From an uncultured Lachnospiraceae bacterium (GTDB lineage: Bacteria; Bacillota_A; Clostridia; Lachnospirales; Lachnospiraceae), in assembly GCA_949957035.1 (NCBI GenBank), contig CATLIP010000085.1:1-9805 (forward strand): a DNA stretch of 9,805 nt. The letters are read 5' to 3'. A program made the position numbers and the translations under genes. A model generated the notes under the pieces. The model was given only the letters and a program-made list of their open reading frames with translations, made no database searches and had not been told where the DNA came from. Shown piece by piece: positions 1 to 5,712 of this stretch (positions are counted from its first letter, which is position 1; the number at the start of each line of letters is the position of its first letter).

Positions 1-453
1 AATTGTGTCAAATCCAATCCCTTTGTAATTCCCGGATAGTATAAAATTCAATACGTCCTCATCAATACAGGGATAATCCCCAAAATAAGCATCAGTCCCC
101 CAGCGTTTATCCCAACCAAGATTAAACAATAGGAAATCGGCATCCCTTATCTTATCTCCGGTTTTACCAATACGTTCCATTGAAATCGCTTGGCCTTCCT
201 GCAAATCTCTGCAATCTATGACCAATGCTTTCCCAATAAACTGTTGGATAGGGAATTGGTCAAGCGTCGTTCTTCCTGCAAAAAGATGCGCCGGTGGATC
301 CATATGGGTTCCTGTATGTGTATACATCTGTAATAATGTTTCTTTGAATCCGTCTTTTTCATAACTGTTTGCCGGAATAAATTTTGGTGTGTCAGTTCCG
401 GGATAAACAGGCATATCCTCTTTCATAGTATGTGTCAAATCAATTACTTTCAT
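1..453 (-). CDS. Cyclase-family (kynurenine formamidase-like) metal hydrolase, C-terminus cut by window edge
   Basis: Reading leftward from an ATG at 453, the frame stays open for 151 codons to the window edge, so the C-terminus is missing. The protein starts MKVIDLTHTMKEDMPVYPGT, typical of the cyclase family (PF04199). Residues 46-56 read HTGTHMDPPAH, the family metal-binding signature; H46, H50, D52 and H56 match the HxxxHxDxxxH zinc-ligand pattern of bacterial kynurenine formamidase (KynB). Family members are usually a little over 200 residues, so about a quarter is probably absent. A strong ribosome binding site (GGAGG on the minus strand, about 9 nt before the ATG) fixes the start. It lies 43 nt downstream of arr on the same strand, so co-transcription is likely. 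Family members hydrolyse N-formylkynurenine or other amides and esters; the substrate here cannot be told, and no tryptophan-catabolism gene is nearby. The family call is secure, a kynB assignment is not. Confidence 0.88.
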   Translation of the reverse strand, partial: MKVIDLTHTMKEDMPVYPGTDTPKFIPANSYEKDGFKETLLQMYTHTGTHMDPPAHLFAGRTTLDQFPIQQFIGKALVIDCRDLQEGQAISMERIGKTGDKIRDADFLLFNLGWDKRWGTDAYFGDYPCIDEDVLNFILSGNYKGIGFDTI

Positions 454-496
454 TTCTGGTTTCCTCCGTAAGTTCCGTTTTTAAGTTCTCTGGCGG

Positions 497-910
497 TCAA
501 TCCATTGCTTTTATTCCTTTTTCAGATAACGCTCTGAGATTTTCATGCATACGGTCTATGACCTCCGAAGAATGTCCCTCCCATTTCGTTACTTCCGCGA
601 TAATTTTTAGCGGCTGCTTTGTCCTATAAGATTTTGTGGGATTTCCCGGAAATTTTTTGTCTGTAAGGTTTGGATCATCTTCAAAATCTCCGGTTGGTTC
701 AACAACATATATCCGCTCCCGGCCGTCTCCTTCTGCCAACTCTGCGCCCCAAATTGCAGCATCCAGTGTTCCGGCAAAATACACATATCCCGATTTTCTG
801 GTATCGTTATAATTTTTCTTCATCCCTGTAACAAGGAAATCACCTATGCCTAAATCAGCTTTTGTTCCATGAAAAAATGAACCCGGACTAAATATAATCT
901 TATCGCTCAT
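497..910 (-). CDS. arr: NAD(+)--rifampin ADP-ribosyltransferase (Arr)
   Basis: The protein has 137 residues, the usual Arr length. It is expected to be a cytoplasmic enzyme that transfers ADP-ribose from NAD+ to the C23 hydroxyl of rifamycins, inactivating them. It carries Arr blocks throughout: FFHGTKADL (12-20), YVYFAGTLDAAIWGAELA (42-59), RIYVVEPTG (66-74), FEDDPNLTDKKFPGNPTKSY (76-95) and a C-terminal EVTKWEGH. The catalytic residues known from mycobacterial Arr (H19, Y49, D84) correspond to H14, Y44 and D79 with a constant offset of five, so the enzyme looks intact. The ATG at 910 has AAGGAGAG about 8 nt upstream. The cyclase-family gene follows after 43 nt, and the lantibiotic-resistance operon is divergent on the other side. 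No mobile element is visible beside it. Activity on rifampin is inferred from the family; some chromosomal Arr enzymes may have other natural roles. Confidence 0.95.
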   Translation of the reverse strand: MSDKIIFSPGSFFHGTKADLGIGDFLVTGMKKNYNDTRKSGYVYFAGTLDAAIWGAELAEGDGRERIYVVEPTGDFEDDPNLTDKKFPGNPTKSYRTKQPLKIIAEVTKWEGHSSEVIDRMHENLRALSEKGIKAMD

Positions 911-945
911 GCTGCGCTCTCCTTTACTATATATGATTATTAATT

Positions 946-1014
946 TTATGCATCCTTGATTAGCATGCCGTCTATCTCTTTCTGGAAATATAATTTTATA
1001 AAACTTCCTCCTTT
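946..1014 (-). other. Ghost reading frame: perfect Shine-Dalgarno followed by an ATA codon and 17 codons
   Basis: On the minus strand, AAAGGAGG (1014 to 1007) is followed after 7 nt by ATA (999-997) and then 16 further sense codons ending in TAA at 948-946. Read from the ATA, the peptide is IKLYFQKEIDGMLIKDA. The spacing is ideal for translation, but ATA is not a normal initiation codon and the only ATG in the frame is near its end (966-964). It could be the decayed 5' end of a former gene, a leader peptide upstream of arr, or chance. It ends about 36 nt before the arr start. Translation is not supported by sequence alone. Confidence 0.25.
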
Positions 1015-1020
1015 TTTTCT

Positions 1021-1026
1021 ATTATA
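1021..1026 (-). promoter_or_regulatory. Candidate -10 box for arr transcription
   Basis: The minus strand reads TATAAT, a perfect sigma-A -10, here, about 110 nt before the arr start. No good TTGACA-like -35 stands 16-18 nt upstream (TTTATT is the closest at 17 nt), and the flank is AT-rich. Such a hexamer can arise by chance in AT-rich DNA, so this is only a candidate. Confidence 0.3.
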
Positions 1027-1095
1027 AAATAACCGTATAGAAAAATAAAGAGCTTTAAAAGCAATAAAAAGCGATTAACAGTTGCAGCTTATTTT

Positions 1096-1122
1096 TTGAT
1101 TTCTTTATACTTTCCTTATAAT
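1096..1122 (+). promoter_or_regulatory. Candidate promoter of the lantibiotic-resistance operon
   Basis: A perfect TATAAT lies at 1117-1122, about 104 nt before the ATPase start, and a second -10-like TATACT lies at 1106-1111. The -35 region is poor: TTGATT at 1096-1101 stands only 15 nt from the TATAAT, and TTGCAG at 1082-1087 stands 18 nt from the TATACT. A weak -35 is expected for promoters that need a response regulator, and the operon encodes one of the OmpR type. Which hexamer is used cannot be decided here. The leader would include the inverted repeat at 1161-1199. Confidence 0.4.
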
Positions 1123-1160
1123 TTTGCCTTATTCTTATCTTGTAGTCCATTGATAGAGCT

Positions 1161-1199
1161 TGAATATGCTGTCAGGCATCCGGCCAGACAGCATATTCA
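1161..1199 (+). repeat. Perfect 13-bp inverted repeat (leader hairpin) before the lan operon
   Basis: TGAATATGCTGTC (1161-1173) is the exact reverse complement of GACAGCATATTCA (1187-1199). The 13-nt spacer can add GGC/GCC pairs (1175-1177 with 1183-1185) past an A-A mismatch, giving a loop of 5 nt. No T-run follows, so it is not a standard intrinsic terminator. It ends 12 nt before the AGGAGG ribosome binding site of the ATPase gene. It may be an RNA hairpin affecting translation or stability of the mRNA, or a DNA site for a dimeric regulator. The structure is seen directly; the role is unknown. Confidence 0.75.
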
Positions 1200-1225
1200 C
1201 AGACAGGAAACAGGAGGAAAGGTCC

Positions 1226-1963
1226 ATGAATCAAAACATCTTAGAGACAAAGTGTCTCACAAAATCATTCCGTAATCATAATGCTGTTAATCAGATTTCA
1301 CTTGCAGTACCAAAGAACCAAGTATATGGACTTCTTGGGCCCAACGGCGCAGGAAAATCTACCCTGTTAAAAATGATGACAGGAATCCTGCGTCCTACAG
1401 ACGGGCAGATAATCTTTGACGGTCATGTATGGAGCAGGAAAGACCTTGCAGATATTGGAGCCTTAGTGGAGACGCCGCCCATATATGAGAACCTGACGGC
1501 ATGGGAGAACTTGAAAGTACGTGGCCTGATGCTTGGCATACCGGATGGAAGAATCCGAGAAGTACTGGAATTGGTGGATTTAGGAGACACAGGGAAGAAA
1601 AAGGCAGGTACATTTTCTTTGGGAATGAAACAGAGGCTTGGAATTGGAATTGCACTTTTTTCCAGACCAAAGCTCTTGGTGCTTGACGAGCCGACCAACG
1701 GGCTAGACCCCATCGGCATTCAGGAGCTTCGCGAAATGATACGCAAATTCCCGGAAGAGGGAATCACAGTCATTGTCTCCAGCCATATTCTCAGCGAGAT
1801 TGCCCAGACAGCCGACCATATTGGGATCATCGTAAACGGCGAACTTGGATACCAGGGCGGGATGCCAGAGCCAGACCGTCTGGAAAAATTATTCATGGAG
1901 ATTGCGGCAAAGAAGAGCATTTCTTTAGAAGCGTCAGGAAGAAGACAGAAGGAGGCGAGATAA
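1226..1963 (+). CDS. Lantibiotic protection ABC transporter, ATP-binding subunit (BcrA/LanF type)
   Basis: This 245-residue ATPase would power export of lantibiotics or other cationic peptides from the membrane, with the two permeases encoded next. Motifs: Walker A GPNGAGKST (38-46), signature SLGMKQR (131-137), Walker B LLVLDEPTNGLD (150-161) and H-loop H187 in SSHILSE. Where most ABC ATPases have a Q-loop glutamine, this protein has a glutamate, E82 in ALVETPP; this 'E-loop' is known from LanF/BcrA-type immunity ATPases and supports the subfamily call. The ATG at 1226 was chosen because AGGAGG (1212-1217) lies 8 nt upstream; the longer TTG-started frame from 1160 has no such site. It directly abuts the next gene (TAA then ATG). 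Relatives include SpaF, NisF, MutF and C. difficile CprA. The exact peptide exported cannot be read from the sequence. Confidence 0.93.
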   Translation: MNQNILETKCLTKSFRNHNAVNQISLAVPKNQVYGLLGPNGAGKSTLLKMMTGILRPTDGQIIFDGHVWSRKDLADIGALVETPPIYENLTAWENLKVRGLMLGIPDGRIREVLELVDLGDTGKKKAGTFSLGMKQRLGIGIALFSRPKLLVLDEPTNGLDPIGIQELREMIRKFPEEGITVIVSSHILSEIAQTADHIGIIVNGELGYQGGMPEPDRLEKLFMEIAAKKSISLEASGRRQKEAR

Positions 1964-2728
1964 ATGCGGAAATATTTTCTTGCGGAAAGGATGAAGAACC
2001 GTCATACTTCTACGGGAAAACTGCCGGTTTTCATGCCGATGATTTCCGTCATTCTTGCGGCATGGCTTACGGGGGATTATTTTACGATTAGCAGTTATAA
2101 CTGGTGGTATATGATACTGCTTCCGGGGATGCTCTCGCTGGTTTGTTCCGCTGTCGGAAACCGGGATAAGAAAATGGAAAACCGCGGGATACAGACGCTC
2201 CCGGTAAAAATCAGCTCAGTCTGGGACGGAAAGATATTGTATGGGATCCAATGTTTGGGGATCTCGCTGCTTGTGTTCTTAGGCGCAGCGTTATTCATAG
2301 GTAACGGGCTTGGGCAGATTGCGGGGCAGGTATTTTGCATCCGGCCGAAGGCAGGGGAGCAGTTTTTGGCGGTAGTGGTCTTATTTGTGACTTCGCTGTG
2401 GCAAGTGCCGTTCTGCCTGTTCTTACAACAGCTCATAGGTACGATTCCCATGATACTGCTCCATATGGGAAGTTATATCCTGATTTCGGCGGAGCTGTCG
2501 CTTCATTCCTTCTTTATGTCGCTGCCGGGAGGGATTACGGCAAGGCTGATGTGTATGATTTTTAAAGTACTTCCAAATGGACTGGCGGCAGAAACAGGCA
2601 GCCAGACGTTTACACCGGAATTGTTGGATTTTAGAGGATTGCCGATAGGAATCGCTGCCTCTGTCTTTTGGTTTTTGACATTCTGGCTGGTGGGCCGTAA
2701 GTGGTATGAGAGGAAGGAGGGACAGTAA
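1964..2728 (+). CDS. Lantibiotic immunity ABC transporter permease, MutE/EpiE type
   Basis: This 254-residue membrane protein has about six hydrophobic segments (roughly 21-40, 47-65, 95-115, 132-152, 157-180, 226-245). The N-terminal part shows MutE/EpiE-family features: a short basic start, then a first membrane hairpin with SYNWWYMILLPGMLSLVCSA (44-63) followed by a polar NRDKKMENRG loop and LPV. It should pair with the MutG-type permease and the upstream ATPase to form the LanFEG exporter in the cytoplasmic membrane. The start is firm: the ATG immediately follows the ATPase stop, with GGAGG at 1951-1955 about 8 nt upstream, so translation is probably coupled. No catalytic motif is expected in such a subunit. 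The family call is confident from the NWWY region and operon position; the substrate is not. Confidence 0.88.
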   Translation: MRKYFLAERMKNRHTSTGKLPVFMPMISVILAAWLTGDYFTISSYNWWYMILLPGMLSLVCSAVGNRDKKMENRGIQTLPVKISSVWDGKILYGIQCLGISLLVFLGAALFIGNGLGQIAGQVFCIRPKAGEQFLAVVVLFVTSLWQVPFCLFLQQLIGTIPMILLHMGSYILISAELSLHSFFMSLPGGITARLMCMIFKVLPNGLAAETGSQTFTPELLDFRGLPIGIAASVFWFLTFWLVGRKWYERKEGQ

Positions 2729-2733
2729 AAGAT

Positions 2734-3507
2734 ATGTTTTCGGATGAGAAAAAGAAAAGAGAGTTATACCGAAATATACAAGGAGAGCTGTGGAAAATGC
2801 GCCATACGTGGATTCCTGTGCTGCACATCCTGATTCCTGTTCTGGGGATTCTGGTATTTCTTTACTATTATTCTTTTGCAGCATGGAGTGACGAGGGGAA
2901 GATATCAGGATATATACAGGTACTGTCCATCTCATTTCCTCTGATCATAAGCGGAATCTGCTCGATGTCCGTGGAGATGGAGGAAAAGGGGCATTTCCAG
3001 ACATTTCTTGGAGTGGCGGTGAACCGGAGGAATCCGCTTCTTGCAAAATGGATCGTGTTGTCAGGGATGGGATTTGCGGCAAGTCTTCGGGCGGTCCTTG
3101 GATTTGCCGGAGGATTTCGGGCGCTGTCAGGGAAGGCTGCGCTGTCGGCGGGACAGTACCTGGCCCTGGCGTGCGTGCTCTGGATGGAAGGTGCGGACTT
3201 GTACCTGCTTCACCTGTTTTTGAACCTTGAATTTTCAAAAAGTATTTCTCTGTGTGTGGGAACGTCGGAACTGGTGGTTTCCGCGCTGTTCCTCACCGGG
3301 CTTGGGGAGGGACGGTGGCAGTATTTTCCCTGTACATGGGGTGGCAGATGGGGAGGATATCTGTTACAATGTTGGATGGGAAATGGAGCGCCATCAGCAG
3401 AATATATGACGAAAAGCCTGATGATTGGCGCGGCAGTCTCGCTTCTGTTGTGGTGCGGGATTTTCCTGTGGTTTCCTTCCTATGAAGGAAGACAGAGTAA
3501 GGACTGA
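2734..3507 (+). CDS. Lantibiotic immunity ABC transporter permease, MutG type
   Basis: The protein has 257 residues and about six membrane segments (roughly 27-49, 62-80, 103-125, 140-163, 170-190, 228-248). It is the second permease of the LanFEG-type exporter. Family-like marks are ELWKMRHTWIPVLHILIPVLG (18-38), the MEEKGHFQTFLG stretch after the second segment (82-93), and GEGRWQYFPCTWGGRWGG (191-208) before the last segment. It starts 5 nt after the MutE-type gene. The ribosome binding site AAGGAGG (2714-2720) lies 13 nt before the ATG at 2734, which is long. A second ATG at 2797 has AAGGAGAG about 9 nt upstream, but it would cut off the QGELWK segment that resembles other MutG proteins, so I kept the longer form. 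The response-regulator gene follows after 38 nt. Confidence 0.88.
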   Translation: MFSDEKKKRELYRNIQGELWKMRHTWIPVLHILIPVLGILVFLYYYSFAAWSDEGKISGYIQVLSISFPLIISGICSMSVEMEEKGHFQTFLGVAVNRRNPLLAKWIVLSGMGFAASLRAVLGFAGGFRALSGKAALSAGQYLALACVLWMEGADLYLLHLFLNLEFSKSISLCVGTSELVVSALFLTGLGEGRWQYFPCTWGGRWGGYLLQCWMGNGAPSAEYMTKSLMIGAAVSLLLWCGIFLWFPSYEGRQSKD

Positions 3508-3545
3508 TTTAGGGGGGAAAGGTCAGTTGACCGGGAAGCAGCGAT

Positions 3546-4205
3546 ATGACGAAGATATTGGCAGTAGATGATGATGTGCAGATCTTGAAACTAATCCGAA
3601 ACGCACTGGCAAAAGAAGGTTACGAGGTGACGGTGCAAAGTGACCCGCTGGAACTAAAGAAAATGAAGCTTACGGATTACCAGCTAATCCTTTTGGACGT
3701 CATGATGCCAAAGGTGGATGGATTTACGTTGTGTGAGGAGATTCGGGGCAAGGTGGACTGCCCGATTTTGTTCCTGACGGCGAAGACGAAAGAGGCGGAT
3801 ATCATGAGGGGGCTTGGAATCGGCGGGGATGATTACATCACCAAGCCCTTTGGAATCGGCGAATTACGCGCCCGGGTGAAGGCGCATCTGCGAAGAGAGA
3901 CAAGAGAGAAAAAGCATGTGGTGTCGGTAAATGGCGTCCGGTTCTATTTGAAGGAGAAGAAGGCATACTATAGCGGGAAAGAGCTTGGGCTTACCAAGAG
4001 CGAGTATGCTATCTGTGAATACCTTGCGCTGAACCGCGGGCAGGTATTTTCAAAAGACAGAATCTATGAGCATGTATTTGGGTATGAGAAAGAAAGCGGC
4101 AATTCTGTGATTACGGAACACGTCAAGAATATCCGGGCAAAAGGCAAGAAGGCTGGCTTTGAACCTATTGAGACGGTGTGGGGGATTGGATATCGATGGA
4201 AGTAA
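3546..4205 (+). CDS. OmpR/PhoB-family response regulator of the lantibiotic-resistance operon
   Basis: This 219-residue cytoplasmic transcription factor has an N-terminal receiver domain (about 1-118) and a C-terminal winged-helix DNA-binding domain (about 125-219). Receiver hallmarks: acidic pair D8/D9, phospho-acceptor D51 in LILLDVMMP, T78 in FLTAK and K100 in TKPF. The C-terminus has the OmpR-type ending ETVWGIGYRWK (209-219). By position it should be phosphorylated by the adjacent kinase and activate the transporter operon, like SpaR, NisR or CprR. The ATG at 3546 has only a weak upstream site (GGGAAG around 3533-3538); no better start lies in frame. The 38-nt gap before it contains GGTCAGTTGACC (3521-3532, 5-bp arms around GT) but no evident promoter. 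Its end overlaps the kinase gene by 10 nt, so translation is probably coupled. Confidence 0.93.
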   Translation: MTKILAVDDDVQILKLIRNALAKEGYEVTVQSDPLELKKMKLTDYQLILLDVMMPKVDGFTLCEEIRGKVDCPILFLTAKTKEADIMRGLGIGGDDYITKPFGIGELRARVKAHLRRETREKKHVVSVNGVRFYLKEKKAYYSGKELGLTKSEYAICEYLALNRGQVFSKDRIYEHVFGYEKESGNSVITEHVKNIRAKGKKAGFEPIETVWGIGYRWK

Positions 4206-5593
4206 AGGGCAGACAGAAAACAATTTCATCGGTGTTTTTCAGATATGCCTGTTTCTACACCGCAGGCGTATTGTTCTGGATGTTTCTGGTGTTCGTCGTT
4301 TGGTATGTGCTGGATTTAACAGGCGAAGTCCTCCCGGCGAACCATATGGAGACGCGGCTTAGTGAATCAGCAGAGGAGATATGCAAAGCCCCTAAGGTTA
4401 CGGAAGACCTATTGCCGGAGGGGTGCGGATATGGGGTATACCAATCGGACGGAAAATGGCTGTATGGGACATTTTCCGGAGAAGAAATAGAGCAGGCATG
4501 GGAACACTTTAGAAAGAACAGCATTTATGCCCGTAAAAGAGGGTATTACCGGTTTTTGTCCCGTGATTCAGGGGAGATATGTATTGTAAAGTATGAGATT
4601 GCGACAAGGTTCCGGAACGGATTTCTGGGGAAATATCTGCCGAGCCCGGAGATTCTCTTGATTCTGAGCTTTCTTGCGCTATTCCTCGTCCATACGGTTT
4701 TGACGTCCCGCCATTTTGGAAGATATATGAAAAAAAGGCTGCTCGTCTTGAATGAGACTACGGCAAGGATACGGGATGAGGATTTGGAATTTGAGGAAGA
4801 ACATTCTGAAATAAAGGAAGTAGAGGATGTCTTAACTTCTCTGAACCAGATGAAGGAGGCGCTAAAAGAGTCGCTCTATCGGCAGTGGAATCTGGAAAAG
4901 GGCAGGGAAGAGCAGATTGCGGCGCTTGCCCATGATATCAAGACGCCCCTTACGGTCATCCGGGGCAATGCGGAGCTGCTTGCGGAAGGAAATCTAGGGG
5001 AAGAAGAGCGGGAATATGACTTGGATATCCTGCAAAGTGTGTCTATGATGGAAGAATATCTGGCAATATTGAATGGAATTTTGGCAGAAGAGGGGCAAAA
5101 AGGAACATCTGATGTGAATGAGGCACAGATTTCTTGTTTAAGCCTTGCGGAGTTATTTACGGAACAGGCAAGGCTTCTTGGGGCTGCAAGGCAGTTTGGG
5201 ATTGTTTTTTGCAGAAAGGATTTGTATGGAGAAGTTTTGTGTAATAAAAACCAGCTTCTGCGGGCATTTCAGAATATTTTAAGTAATGCCATGGACTATA
5301 GCCCTAAGGACGGCGAGATCGAGGTTTTGCTGGAAATGAAAGCGGAGGGTGGAAAAGAGTATTTTACAGTCACCGTTGAAGACCAAGGGACAGGATTTTC
5401 GGCACAGGATATCAGACACGCCACAGAGCGGTTCTATCAAGGCGATCAGAGCAGGAGCAGTAAGCTTCATCATGGGATTGGACTCCATACCGCTAAAAGA
5501 TTTGTGGAAGCACAGGGAGGGGAGCTGGTGATCGGAAATGCGGGAACTCATGGAGGGAGGGTAACGATGTTGATATTAAGTTTACCCTGCTAG
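4196..5593 (+). CDS. Two-TM sensor histidine kinase of the lantibiotic-resistance operon
   Basis: Starting at ATG 4196 the protein has 465 residues: TM1 about 18-40, an extracytoplasmic region of about 110 residues, TM2 about 152-170, a HAMP-like linker, a HisKA domain with H246 in ALAHDIKTPLT, and an ATPase domain with N-box QNILSNAMDYSP (359-370), G1 DQGTGF (396-401) and G2 HHGIGLHTAK (425-434). All residues needed for phosphotransfer appear intact. The organisation resembles the SpaK/NisK/CprK kinases that sense lantibiotics directly, and the gene follows its partner regulator and the transporter. A longer form from GTG 4178 (471 residues) is possible; I prefer the ATG because GGGGGA lies about 10 nt upstream and the extra residues (MGDWIS) only mirror the overlapping regulator sequence. 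No terminator is evident after it, so transcripts may read into yefM-yoeB. Confidence 0.9.
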   Translation: MEVKGRQKTISSVFFRYACFYTAGVLFWMFLVFVVWYVLDLTGEVLPANHMETRLSESAEEICKAPKVTEDLLPEGCGYGVYQSDGKWLYGTFSGEEIEQAWEHFRKNSIYARKRGYYRFLSRDSGEICIVKYEIATRFRNGFLGKYLPSPEILLILSFLALFLVHTVLTSRHFGRYMKKRLLVLNETTARIRDEDLEFEEEHSEIKEVEDVLTSLNQMKEALKESLYRQWNLEKGREEQIAALAHDIKTPLTVIRGNAELLAEGNLGEEEREYDLDILQSVSMMEEYLAILNGILAEEGQKGTSDVNEAQISCLSLAELFTEQARLLGAARQFGIVFCRKDLYGEVLCNKNQLLRAFQNILSNAMDYSPKDGEIEVLLEMKAEGGKEYFTVTVEDQGTGFSAQDIRHATERFYQGDQSRSSKLHHGIGLHTAKRFVEAQGGELVIGNAGTHGGRVTMLILSLPC

Positions 5594-5636
5594 TGTGCTG
5601 TCTGGCGAAACTCCGCAGGATATTCTTAGAATTAAT

Positions 5637-5654
5637 GGTACAAAATATTGTACA
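5637..5654 (+). promoter_or_regulatory. Candidate YefM-YoeB operator (paired TGTACA-like motifs)
   Basis: GTACAAAATATTGTAC (5638-5653) is an inverted repeat with perfect 6-bp arms. It contains a perfect TGTACA (5649-5654) and a one-mismatch copy GGTACA (5637-5642), with centres exactly 12 bp apart. From memory, E. coli YefM-YoeB represses its own promoter through TGTACA hexamers in neighbouring palindromes with this spacing. Here the pair sits just upstream of the -35 of the toxin-antitoxin promoter, so autoregulation is a reasonable inference. Confidence 0.55.
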
Positions 5655-5659
5655 GAATA

Positions 5660-5688
5660 TTGACAATAACATTTAGGCTGTATATACT
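5660..5688 (+). promoter_or_regulatory. Sigma-A promoter for yefM-yoeB
   Basis: TTGACA (5660-5665) and TATACT (5683-5688) are separated by 17 bp: a perfect -35 hexamer, a -10 with one mismatch, and ideal spacing. The expected transcription start near 5695 would give a leader of only about 18 nt, with the GAGGAG ribosome binding site (5696-5701) at its very 5' end. It is the best promoter match in the window. Confidence 0.8.
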
Positions 5689-5712
5689 ATAGGCAGAGGA
5701 GTGTGATGGATT

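Larger units (their letters stand above)
911..1225. other. AT-rich divergent intergenic region
   Basis: About 315 bases separate arr (leftward) from the lantibiotic-resistance operon (rightward). The stretch is clearly more AT-rich than the flanking genes. It contains a TATAAT on each strand, a 17-codon ghost frame on the minus strand, near-direct repeats around 1100-1120 and a perfect inverted repeat at 1161-1199, each listed separately. I see no RNA gene and no full protein-coding gene in it. A TTG at 1160 could extend the ATPase frame upstream by 22 codons, but this would run through the inverted repeat and ignores the good ribosome binding site at 1212-1217. Confidence 0.7.

Noticed and set aside
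432..629. 65-residue plus-strand frame over the start of the cyclase gene and the end of arr
   Set aside because: It is antisense to two recognisable genes, lacks a good ribosome binding site and has no family-like sequence.
1161..1199. Inverted repeat read as an intrinsic terminator or attenuator
   Set aside because: The stem is strong but is followed by ACAGACAGG, with no U-run, so standard termination is not supported.
911..1225. Rifamycin-associated element (RAE) upstream of arr
   Set aside because: I looked for a GC-rich palindrome of the kind described before actinobacterial rifamycin-resistance genes and found none in this AT-rich region.
2423..2935. 170-residue minus-strand frame over the two permease genes
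   Set aside because: It is antisense to two clear membrane-protein genes, and its composition looks like complemented hydrophobic codons.
3521..3532. Small palindrome GGTCAGTTGACC before the response-regulator gene
   Set aside because: The arms are only 5 bp with a 2-nt centre; no promoter accompanies it, and such short palindromes arise often by chance.
5596..5606. TGCTGTCTGGC after the kinase, resembling TGCTGTCAGGC in the leader inverted repeat (1167-1177)
   Set aside because: Only one arm-like fragment with a mismatch and no partner arm; too short to claim flanking repeats or a mobile unit.
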